From a virus, in the IMG/VR virus record IMGVR_UViG_3300020733_000089, positions 1 through 21,606 of that record: 21,606 nt of DNA; one strand, written 5' to 3'. This document shows positions 13,748-21,538 of the stretch, one piece after another. A program made the position numbers and the translations under genes. The notes under the pieces are model-generated. The model saw only the letters and a program-made list of their open reading frames with translations, was not told where the DNA came from and ran no database searches. Within the stretch, counting starts at the first letter, position 1, and the number at the start of each line of letters is the position of its first letter.

Positions 13748-14614
13748 ATGCCAGGCTACATCTACCTCTTGAAGATGGCTGATGACGTGTATAAGGTGGG
13801 GAGAACCCAGCAGGACTATGGGCCTCAACTCAAGAGGTTCGGGGCTTATCCAGGAGATTCGGAGCTCGTGTATGTGCGCAAGTGTACACGCGAGCTAGTT
13901 CCAGCAGAATCGGCAATCATCAGAACGTTCAGGGCAAGGTTTGGTTCTCATGCTCGCGGGAATGAGTACTTTGTGGGCGATGAGAGACTCATGATCAATA
14001 TCATAAACAAGTTTCTGGAGGAGCGTGACAATTCCCCTATGAATACAGAGGGATGTATCCTTTCAAGTTGTAAATTTCGTTTCAGAACCAGGAAACCCGT
14101 CACGCCTGAAGAATTCGTTCAAATACGTGAGAACCTAGGAGGAGACGTCAGAAAGCCCAATTGTGTTGAAGACGGCGTGGCCTGGCCAGGAGACGGCACA
14201 AACTGTATGGGATGTGATTGCGGTGGTGGTGATAGACAAATTAGGTATCGTAGAAATGAATTTTGGACAAAGTCTGGCGCAACGCTTGCTGATGTGATGA
14301 AACTGATTGAATGCTTGAGAAGTTTCGAGAATTACGTCACTCATACTTATGGGTTCCATTTCGTGGCGAGTAAACCGGTTATCACGAGGAAAGAGGAGTG
14401 GTTGAAAACCACGAGATTACCACTTGACGAGTTTTTGTTCCAGAACAAGTTCGAAGGTCGGATGCCTTTAGCTGTATTCGAGAACAAGTACAAAGAGTTT
14501 CTCAAGACGAGTGGAATAAAACAGGGTTGGGGTGTACCTACAGACACTGCCGTAAACTGGGGTTATACATTAGAAAAGACCGAAAACGGTGATGAACTAG
14601 TTTTCCCAAAATAA
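13748..14614 (+). CDS. GIY-YIG-superfamily protein, T5orf172/MUG113-like, with unknown C-terminal domain
   Basis: 288 residues. Residues 3-90 carry GYIYLLKMADDVYKVGRT (GIY and YxG motifs), Arg30, Glu54 in PAESAIIRTF and a GNEYF turn, the pattern of the T5orf172/MUG113 branch of GIY-YIG nucleases. Residues 91-288 are not recognised. They include a cysteine cluster (NCMGCDCGGGD, about 152-162) and a helical region LPLDEFLFQNKFEGRMPLAV that may be a winged-helix DNA-binding part. A nuclease acting on DNA is likely; whether it homes or serves replication is open. The gene follows the helicase after 236 bp, and the second giant adhesin starts only 17 bp after its stop. It is not a close copy of the endonuclease on the minus strand. 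Confidence 0.78.
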   Translation: MPGYIYLLKMADDVYKVGRTQQDYGPQLKRFGAYPGDSELVYVRKCTRELVPAESAIIRTFRARFGSHARGNEYFVGDERLMINIINKFLEERDNSPMNTEGCILSSCKFRFRTRKPVTPEEFVQIRENLGGDVRKPNCVEDGVAWPGDGTNCMGCDCGGGDRQIRYRRNEFWTKSGATLADVMKLIECLRSFENYVTHTYGFHFVASKPVITRKEEWLKTTRLPLDEFLFQNKFEGRMPLAVFENKYKEFLKTSGIKQGWGVPTDTAVNWGYTLEKTENGDELVFPK

Positions 14615-14623
14615 CTCTCAGCA

Positions 14624-14631
14624 CTTAGTAG
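14624..14631 (+). promoter_or_regulatory. Start-abutting box (CTTAGTAG)
   Basis: CTTAGTAG ends at the base before the ATG at 14632, in a 17-bp spacer after the GIY-YIG-like gene. It is nearly the same as the box before the propeller gene at 1967, in keeping with a common control of structural genes. Confidence 0.45.
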
Positions 14632-17600
14632 ATGTCTTCGCTCGTCTCGGCGAACGTCGTCAGCACGGGCCAGGTGCAGAGTCTGGATAGCGTCCGCGGA
14701 CACGCTTTGCCGAGTGACGCACTCATCTTCGCTTCGGGGACCCAAGTCAACCCCCAGAACCAGAATCTTGGGAGTTATGCGATCGTGGAGTCTGGTGTCA
14801 ACTCCCTCGGTGTGACCACGACCGGCTCAGTCCCTGCTGTGACCCAATCACCGTTCGCGGACCTTTACAAGGAAGGGTCTTTGTACTTTAACGGCACGGC
14901 CGGAAATTACCTTCAAAATACAGCAACGTACTCGAACTCGACGATCCAATGGAACACGACAGGTATGACTGTGGAGGCCTGGGTCAACTATCCGACGTTC
15001 ACGGGGGCGGCAACGCTCTCTGGTACAAACCCTCAGCCAACTCTTTTTGGACTGATGAGTTTTAACGCTTCCGGTGATTACTGGTCTTTCGGGGCGAACA
15101 CCACTGGGTACGTGAACTTCTATTACTATGGAACAAGTTCTGCCCAGACTGTCATGGGTCTGACACCCTTGAGTGCCAATACGTGGAACCATATCGCCAT
15201 GACGTGTTCGACGTCCGGACAAATCTTCCTTTTCGTGAATGGTGTTCAGTCTCAAGTGGTCGCAAACCGAAACGGGTCTCTACAATCAGCATCTTACTAT
15301 GAGACGGTTCAAGGAACACCATCGGTCGCATCGTATACTCTAACTGTTGGTCAATGGTCAAGTACGGCCACAAACGCCTACGTCGCCGATCTCCGCCTTA
15401 CGACCGGTACGCCCGTCTACACGGGATCCACATCCTCTTACGCCACCTTCACCGTGCCCTCCGCCCCTCTCTCAACGTCCGCAACCGGTGTGACCCAGGC
15501 ACTCATACGCGCCGGCCAAAACTCCCCGACGATCCAGTCAGGTGCCTTGACCTTTGACCGCGGGCTCAAGCAATTTCAAAATTTTGGCCCGCAAACTTTT
15601 AATATCGCCACGAGGGGGTTCACGGCCGTGTTCAAGTACACGTGGAACGGAATCGTCGCAAATAACGAGCGTATTTTCCAGTTTACGCAAAGCACGTCGA
15701 GTCCCAATAACTCGTTTGCGATTCTTCGAAACGGAACGGGTTCGACACTCTCGTTCAGTTATTACAACAACTCGGGGACTCCGACGACCGTTACAACGAC
15801 GGGGACTCTGAGCCAATCTGTACCTTATATCCTGTCTTTGGTGTACTCGGGCTCGACGGTCCAGTGGTGGGTCAACGGCGCCCCGAACGCGTCTGGAACC
15901 CTCACACTCGCATCTGACCCGTCTTTGTTTCCGTACACATTCATCGGGTGCGACTACACATCCACGGCCAATTGCGTCTCCGCCTCCATGAACACCCTCG
16001 CCGTGTATAACCGCGCCCTTTCCAACGTCGAGATTTACAACTCTTACTTGGCTCTTTCAACAACTCCACAGACCCCACAGAACTCGACCCTCGAGATCGG
16101 GGACGTCAACGGAACGCCCGCCCTCCGTATAACTGGCGACGGGCGCGTCAATATCCAGAAACTCGGGGCATCCTCCAATGTGCTTCCTTGGCCGCCCGCC
16201 GCCATGACGGGCTACGTGACGTCCATCAACGGCGGGACGTACGTGGCGAGTGCGTCTTCTGAGTACAATTCGAGTTCCACTCCGGCGTGGTACGCGTTCG
16301 ATAAATCGGGGTCTACAATATGGGCATCTTCCTCGTCTAATTTCTACGCTGCTACAACGGGACTATATACAGGTACAGTAACCACAACGGACGTCAACGG
16401 AACTTCTTATCTCGGTGATTGGCTACAGCTACAGTTTCCTACGTCTATTGTTCTGAGTAACTATTCCATCACGTCTCGAAATGATAATTCGTATGGAACC
16501 GAACCTCGCCAGTTTTGCGTTCTTGGAAGCCGCGATGGAGTTAACTGGATCCTCGTGGATTCGAGGACTGGACAAACTGGCTGGTCTTTAGGTCAGACGC
16601 GTAGTTTCACGGGTCTGGTAGGAACGAGTGCTTTTTCATATTTTCGTCTAGTGACGACTATTATAGCCGGTGCAGGTGTAGCAACAGACGTTGCTTTTGC
16701 CGAATGGACCCTCTACGGCACGACCGACCTCCAACAACCCCTGAGTGTGACTCAGCCCGTAACACTCAACTACGGCGCGCAGACGTCGTCCCTGGTCGGT
16801 ATACCTAACCCGGGTGTTTACGCCCCACAAGACTTTTCGTCGTCCGCTTTGAACATTCCCGCGTACGTTGTGAGTAACACAGCTACGGTCGCGAATACAG
16901 TTGCTTTTAGTGAGTTTGGACCGTTTGCGGGTGAAGGGTCGCTGTACTTTCCGGGCGGTAAAGGTGCCTATGTGAACTTGCCTACGACTTCAGTGAATAT
17001 CTCAATAACAAGTTCTACTATTGTGACTTTCGAGTGTTGGTTTTACCCGACAGGCAGTCTGGGTGGATCTTATGTGATGTTTACTCACGCAACACCAACC
17101 GCCAGTATATACGATTGGAACTTGTATATAGAAACTGATAGTAAGTTGGGGTGGTATCCTTCAAGTGGAGGAGGATCAGCAATCAAATCTACGAATTTAG
17201 TCAATTTCAACGCGTGGAATCACGCCGCATGGTCCTTTTCAGGGGGGACAGTTTATGTAGCCCTGAACGGAACGGTCGCATCCGGTTCTATAGGAACCCC
17301 TCCAAACACGTCCGGGTGGCCTATACTCATAGGTACTGCTGCATATTCTGGTTCGCCCGGATCCAACTACTATGGGTACATCGCATCTGCCCGTATCATC
17401 TCTGGACTTGCTTTGTACCAAACGAGCTTCACCCCACCGACCGGCCCCCTCCAGCCCATCCAGGGAACGACACAGGCTGGCCTGCCGTACGGAACCGTCC
17501 TGCTCCTACGCAACGCGCCGGCGCCCGGCCGAGTTCTGACGAGCAAATTTGCAGGCCAAAACAGCTCCGCAGTTTTGCCCTTTCCCCCAGCCGCCATGAC

Positions 17601-19227
17601 CACCTACGCCACTTCTCTGTCCAGCGGGTACGGCCAAGGAACTTACGTGGCGAGTGCGTCTTCAGAGCTTTCAGGGCAGTACGCATGGTACGCGTTCGAT
17701 AGTTCTCTAACCATCTGGACATCTGCAGCATCCACATATACCGCAAGTACTGGCGTTGTTGTCTCTGGAGGACCGACAACGGTAGATATCAACGGAAATT
17801 CTTACCAAGGAGAGTGGCTTCAGATTCAAAATCCCTCATCTATTGTCCTCTCAAGTTATTCACTTCTAAACCGTAGTGATATCACGACTCAGTCCCCAAA
17901 CAAGTTCTGGATCCTCGGTTCCCGTGATGGGATTAACTGGTATCTCGTGGATTCTCGAACGGGAATCACATGGTCTCTTAACCAGACACAGGTTTTCACG
18001 GTCTCGACTTCACAAGCATTCACATATTTCCGTTTCGTGACAAACATAATCAACTCTGGAACGACGCAGACGCAGATCAGTGTAGCCACGTGGACCCTCA
18101 ACGCCTCCATCGAGGGCCCCACAGTTTCGGCGGACGGTCGCCTTGGGGTCGGTGTCTCCGCGCCGGTCCAACAGCTGGAGGTGGCGGGGAACATGGTCGT
18201 GAATGGAACGGTTTCACACCAAAGCACGACCTTCCGTAACGTTCTTTATAACGGGGACATGCGCATCAACCAGCGTGGAATCTCCACGACTCTTGCGAGT
18301 CCGACGGCTATGGGGACATCTTCAACAGGCTACGCCTTGGATAGATGGCTGTGTTATCGTGGATCGTTCGCGGGCGGCGGCTACGTCGCCCAAGGTACTT
18401 TGACGTCCGTAGACCTCCCGTACCAGAATGACGGTTTGAACAACTTTTTCCGTGTAGGACGCTCAGTGGGAGATACGAGCACACAGGCTTTATATGCAAC
18501 ATATGGACTCGAATCGAAAGATTCTTATAGGCTTGCAGGCAAGTACGTGACCATGTCCTTTTATTACAGGACTGGTTCGGCTTTTGCAGGAACTCTACTT
18601 GCACTTGTTCAGACGGGAACGGGAACAGACCAGAATTTCTCATCAGGGTGGACGGGTATGATAACGCAACCGTCATCAGCTCTTACTTCCACTTCTTGGA
18701 CGAAATACTCGTTCTCGGTCCAAGTCCCCATAAGTGCGACGCAAGTTGGCGTCTATTTTCAGTATGGTCCAACAACCGCCACGGCCGTGGCAAACGACTA
18801 CTTCGATGTGACCGGCGTCCAGCTTGAAAAAGGGACTATCGCGACCCCGTTCGAGGTTCGGCCGTACGCGACCGAACTGGCGCTTTGTCAGAGGTATTAC
18901 GAGCAGTCCTATGAGATTGGTGTGACTCCTGGATCAAACACGAGCAACGGATACACAGTCGTTGGTGGAATGTCTGACAGCGTGAGTACCATGTATCCCT
19001 ACGTTAAATACTCCGTCCCAAAGAGAGCCCAGGTCGTGCCCACCTTTTACACGACTACGGGTACGGTGGGCCAGTGGACATACATAAGGGCGGGCCCGGC
19101 CACGAATTCCGTTGCTATAGGACAGACCGCCATTTCAACCACATCTTTCGTAGGATCTATAAATACAGGCGCCACTTATGCAGCTGGTATTGTATACGGT
19201 CACTGGGCGGTGAATGCAGAGCTCTAG
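14632..19227 (+). CDS. Giant multidomain adhesin/fibre (LamG-like and discoidin-like)
   Basis: 1531 residues, complete. Domains in order: a short head; LamG-like sandwiches at about 80-280 (VEAWVNY, W.HIAM, LFVNG) and 305-475 (WWVNG); a discoidin-like fold at 515-697 (GDWLQLQFP, LGSRDGVNW); a third LamG-like sandwich at 765-940 (FECWFYP, W.HAAW, V.LNG); a second discoidin-like fold at 978-1158 (GEWLQIQNP, LGSRDGINW); a GVGVSAP strand repeat (1168-1192); and the fibre C-terminal module 1200-1531 (NGDMRINQRG, DRW, QLEKGTIATPFE, ELALCQRYY). It shares its C-terminal module and discoidin folds with the adhesin at 4737, and both proteins end in an A-E-L tripeptide, so they are paralogues with reshuffled heads. 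Attachment to the host surface is the likely job. A chaperone-like gene follows 22 bp downstream. Confidence 0.88.
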   Translation: MSSLVSANVVSTGQVQSLDSVRGHALPSDALIFASGTQVNPQNQNLGSYAIVESGVNSLGVTTTGSVPAVTQSPFADLYKEGSLYFNGTAGNYLQNTATYSNSTIQWNTTGMTVEAWVNYPTFTGAATLSGTNPQPTLFGLMSFNASGDYWSFGANTTGYVNFYYYGTSSAQTVMGLTPLSANTWNHIAMTCSTSGQIFLFVNGVQSQVVANRNGSLQSASYYETVQGTPSVASYTLTVGQWSSTATNAYVADLRLTTGTPVYTGSTSSYATFTVPSAPLSTSATGVTQALIRAGQNSPTIQSGALTFDRGLKQFQNFGPQTFNIATRGFTAVFKYTWNGIVANNERIFQFTQSTSSPNNSFAILRNGTGSTLSFSYYNNSGTPTTVTTTGTLSQSVPYILSLVYSGSTVQWWVNGAPNASGTLTLASDPSLFPYTFIGCDYTSTANCVSASMNTLAVYNRALSNVEIYNSYLALSTTPQTPQNSTLEIGDVNGTPALRITGDGRVNIQKLGASSNVLPWPPAAMTGYVTSINGGTYVASASSEYNSSSTPAWYAFDKSGSTIWASSSSNFYAATTGLYTGTVTTTDVNGTSYLGDWLQLQFPTSIVLSNYSITSRNDNSYGTEPRQFCVLGSRDGVNWILVDSRTGQTGWSLGQTRSFTGLVGTSAFSYFRLVTTIIAGAGVATDVAFAEWTLYGTTDLQQPLSVTQPVTLNYGAQTSSLVGIPNPGVYAPQDFSSSALNIPAYVVSNTATVANTVAFSEFGPFAGEGSLYFPGGKGAYVNLPTTSVNISITSSTIVTFECWFYPTGSLGGSYVMFTHATPTASIYDWNLYIETDSKLGWYPSSGGGSAIKSTNLVNFNAWNHAAWSFSGGTVYVALNGTVASGSIGTPPNTSGWPILIGTAAYSGSPGSNYYGYIASARIISGLALYQTSFTPPTGPLQPIQGTTQAGLPYGTVLLLRNAPAPGRVLTSKFAGQNSSAVLPFPPAAMTTYATSLSSGYGQGTYVASASSELSGQYAWYAFDSSLTIWTSAASTYTASTGVVVSGGPTTVDINGNSYQGEWLQIQNPSSIVLSSYSLLNRSDITTQSPNKFWILGSRDGINWYLVDSRTGITWSLNQTQVFTVSTSQAFTYFRFVTNIINSGTTQTQISVATWTLNASIEGPTVSADGRLGVGVSAPVQQLEVAGNMVVNGTVSHQSTTFRNVLYNGDMRINQRGISTTLASPTAMGTSSTGYALDRWLCYRGSFAGGGYVAQGTLTSVDLPYQNDGLNNFFRVGRSVGDTSTQALYATYGLESKDSYRLAGKYVTMSFYYRTGSAFAGTLLALVQTGTGTDQNFSSGWTGMITQPSSALTSTSWTKYSFSVQVPISATQVGVYFQYGPTTATAVANDYFDVTGVQLEKGTIATPFEVRPYATELALCQRYYEQSYEIGVTPGSNTSNGYTVVGGMSDSVSTMYPYVKYSVPKRAQVVPTFYTTTGTVGQWTYIRAGPATNSVAIGQTAISTTSFVGSINTGATYAAGIVYGHWAVNAEL

Positions 19228-19241
19228 AAACTTCCTCACCC

Positions 19242-19249
19242 TTTAATAG
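19242..19249 (+). promoter_or_regulatory. Start-abutting box (TTTAATAG)
   Basis: TTTAATAG ends at the base before the ATG at 19250, in the 22-bp spacer after the adhesin. The gene thus seems to have its own start-proximal element despite the close packing. Confidence 0.4.
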
Positions 19250-19645
19250 ATGACGACCACTTTCGCCCGCGTCGACCCCGAGACCCTCGAGGTCACTTTG
19301 AAGTACAACACGAATGGCGGACCCGCATGGGCCCCAGACGACCTTCCATGTGAGATCCCGTTCGACGTTCTGGCGGACCAGGCCACTCGCGACGAGACCA
19401 CAGGTCTCGTCTCCCTCGTCCAAGACCCAGCAAAGGTCGCCGCAAAAACCCAAGCTCAGTGGGCTTCAGTGAGAGCTCAGCAAAGCGATCTCCTCTACAA
19501 AAGCGATTGGACGTGTTCAGTCATCGACCCGCCCGCCCCGATCTTGGCGCAGAGGGACCAGTGGCGGGACTATAGGTCCCGGCTCAGAGACGTGACGAAA
19601 CAGTCCGACCCCTTCGCGATTGTGTGGCCTACACCACCGGCCTAG
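19250..19645 (+). CDS. Phage tail-fibre assembly chaperone-like protein (Phage_tail_APC type)
   Basis: 131 residues and a clear paralogue of the protein at 10990. Shared features: TGxVxLVxDPxK near residues 51-62, W.S.RAQ...LL..SDWT (71-88), W.DYRSRLR (105-113), a DP pair and the terminal IVWPTPP. Residues 1-50 are beta-rich and differ more between the two. Because it follows the giant adhesin by only 22 bp, the likely role is helping that fibre fold or assemble, as the related phage proteins do beside their tail fibres. The 3' flank shares ATTCATAGAC with the paralogue's flank, so the duplication included downstream sequence. The assignment rests on pattern recognition, not on a search. Confidence 0.75.
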   Translation: MTTTFARVDPETLEVTLKYNTNGGPAWAPDDLPCEIPFDVLADQATRDETTGLVSLVQDPAKVAAKTQAQWASVRAQQSDLLYKSDWTCSVIDPPAPILAQRDQWRDYRSRLRDVTKQSDPFAIVWPTPPA

Positions 19646-19668
19646 AGACTTTCAGTACATTCATAGAC

Positions 19669-19701
19669 CCAATGGAGTCGGGCTCCGCCCAGGTTCATTG
19701 G
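19669..19701 (+). terminator. Composite hairpin downstream of the chaperone-like gene
   Basis: CCAATG (19669-19674) pairs with CATTGG (19696-19701). Inside, GGGC (19680-19683) pairs with GCCC (19687-19690) around TCC. It starts 23 bases after the stop codon and lies before an A/T-rich stretch leading to the next gene. A possible 3'-end signal. Confidence 0.4.
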
Positions 19702-19726
19702 CTTTATGGAAAACTAAATATCCTTC

Positions 19727-19734
19727 TAAAGTAG
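19727..19734 (+). promoter_or_regulatory. Start-proximal box (TAAAGTAG)
   Basis: TAAAGTAG ends one base before the ATG at 19736. Upstream is an A/T-rich stretch (19706-19730), which contrasts with the GC-rich genes and fits a promoter. Confidence 0.45.
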
Positions 19735-19735
19735 A

Positions 19736-21517
19736 ATGAGCTTCGCACAGGGCAACCCGAGCGTCCCGACGCTCATCAACTCGAGCAACACGCTCGTCTA
19801 TGGTAACACCAGTACGGGTACGGCTCTGAGCGTCCAGCAGCTCGGGTCGGGGGCCGTGGCATCCTTTTCGAACGCGGCGGGGACATCTATGCTTTCAGTC
19901 ACGAGTGGACAATCTTTCATCGCAAACGTCCAAACAGCAACTGGTGGGTTCTCGGCCTTTGTTCAAGGAAATATACTTCCCGCCAAGGACCCTGCGTCTG
20001 GATACGACGCGTCCTATGATGACTCTGCACAGTTCACAGTCAAATCTTTTAGCGGAATAGGGACATATAGTGTTGGGAATCTACGCATGGGTGTGAGTTC
20101 GAACACGACGACCACGCCGTTTGGGTATACATACCTTCAGGGTATAAACACTTTTATTTCAAACATGCCCATCTCACTTCAGCCTCGTGGCGGAAACGTC
20201 GGCATCGGGACGGCGAGTCCCGGAAACTTGTTTCAGGTGGGGGCACCTACTGGACCAATTTACACCAACAACCCACTTTCACAAAGTAACGTTATTATTT
20301 TTGGAAACTCACCAAGCACTCCCACTTACGCGGGTACGGGTACGATGGGTGGTACTTTATTCGTCAATTCGACGAATGCGTTCGCATCCAACGTCGGGGC
20401 GTCCATCGCACTCGGCGGCCGCGGCCAAGACTTTGGAGGCGGTCAGCAACACATGACATTCGCGCGTATTCAGGGAACACAAGCCGTAACCAATGGTGCA
20501 TACTACGGAAACTTTGTTATAGAGACTCAAAATTCAGGTGCTCTTTATGAGCGTCTACGTATTGACCAAAACGGTTACGTCGGCATCGGGACGACGAGTC
20601 CTGGATTCACACTCGACGTGAACGGAGCCATACACGGAACGAGTACTTTTGTCGGGTCATCTGGAACAACTAACGCTTCATGGGCATTTAATTACGTTGA
20701 TGGTTCTACATACAAATCACTTATTTTTGGAAATGTCAACAGTACAAATAATTCGGGGGAGTTTTCATATAACCACGTTGGAGCCGGATCAACATCCAAC
20801 TATGTAGGTCTTGGGTTTTACGGCAATACCAATAAGTTTGTTGTACAGGCATCGGGAAACGTCGGTATCGGGACGACGAGTCCTGCATACACTCTTGATG
20901 TGAACACGTCTTCAACTACAGTTTTCCGTATACAAAGCTCAAACAGTCCTGCAGGTATGAACATATCATGTTACAACGATACAACGAAGGATTGTGGAAT
21001 ACAAAATAATAACGGTCAACTCAATTTTCTTGCGAGTTCAACACCCGGAACCCCGTACTTCAACTTTTATACTGGCGCTAGTGGTGTTTACACAACAAAA
21101 TTGGGGGGATTCAGTGCAGCACTCACAGGTGGTGCGACGACCCTCTCGGTCGATGCGAACGGATACATCATTCGTACGCCTTCCGACCAAAAACTCAAGT
21201 CTAATATTCAGACTATTCCTTACGGTCTCGATACTGTTAATAGTCTTCGGCCCGTTTCTTATGAATGGAAAGATCCGGGAACGTATGGGTCGGGTCGCCA
21301 AATCGGTCTAATCGCTCAAGAAGCTCAACAGGTTGTTCCTGAGTGTGTGAGTGGTTCCGAAACTCTCAGTTTGGACTACCAGAAACTCGTACCCGTACTT
21401 ACAAAGGCTATTCAGGAACTCTCGGCCCAAGTTGCATCGCTCGAGCAGAGCCTGAGCTCTGCGGTCGCGAACATCAGTTCGCTCGAGGCCCGTCTGGCGC
21501 TCCTTGAAGCCAAGTAA
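19736..21517 (+). CDS. Fibre with C-terminal S74 intramolecular chaperone (self-cleaving)
   Basis: 593 residues. Three strand repeats of the form VGIGT(A/T)SP....DVNG lie at 155-162, 282-289 and 376-383. The last 111 residues are a peptidase S74 domain: SDQKLKSNI with Ser483 and Lys488 as the expected catalytic dyad, then LRPVSYEWKD, IGLIAQEAQQVVPE and LDYQKLVPVLTKAIQEL, ending in a coiled coil (about 551-593). In phage fibres and endosialidases this domain trimerises and guides folding of the shaft, then cuts itself off next to the serine; a cut between Ser483 and Asp484 is predicted. The mature fibre would be about 483 residues. Role: virion fibre, partner unknown. The protein lacks LamG or discoidin folds, so its host ligand cannot be guessed. 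Confidence 0.9.
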   Translation: MSFAQGNPSVPTLINSSNTLVYGNTSTGTALSVQQLGSGAVASFSNAAGTSMLSVTSGQSFIANVQTATGGFSAFVQGNILPAKDPASGYDASYDDSAQFTVKSFSGIGTYSVGNLRMGVSSNTTTTPFGYTYLQGINTFISNMPISLQPRGGNVGIGTASPGNLFQVGAPTGPIYTNNPLSQSNVIIFGNSPSTPTYAGTGTMGGTLFVNSTNAFASNVGASIALGGRGQDFGGGQQHMTFARIQGTQAVTNGAYYGNFVIETQNSGALYERLRIDQNGYVGIGTTSPGFTLDVNGAIHGTSTFVGSSGTTNASWAFNYVDGSTYKSLIFGNVNSTNNSGEFSYNHVGAGSTSNYVGLGFYGNTNKFVVQASGNVGIGTTSPAYTLDVNTSSTTVFRIQSSNSPAGMNISCYNDTTKDCGIQNNNGQLNFLASSTPGTPYFNFYTGASGVYTTKLGGFSAALTGGATTLSVDANGYIIRTPSDQKLKSNIQTIPYGLDTVNSLRPVSYEWKDPGTYGSGRQIGLIAQEAQQVVPECVSGSETLSLDYQKLVPVLTKAIQELSAQVASLEQSLSSAVANISSLEARLALLEAK

Positions 21518-21526
21518 ATTCCCACC

Positions 21527-21535
21527 TTAAATTAG
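21527..21535 (+). promoter_or_regulatory. Start-proximal box (TTAAATTAG)
   Basis: TTAAATTAG lies three bases before the ATG at 21539, in a 21-bp spacer after the S74 gene. It supports that ATG as a real start. Confidence 0.4.
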
Positions 21536-21538
21536 AAA

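Noticed and set aside
13576-13782. 68-codon plus-strand frame in the spacer before the GIY-YIG-like gene
   Set aside because: It needs a non-ATG start, runs through the hairpin/A-tract element, overlaps the next gene in another frame and has a low-complexity proline run.
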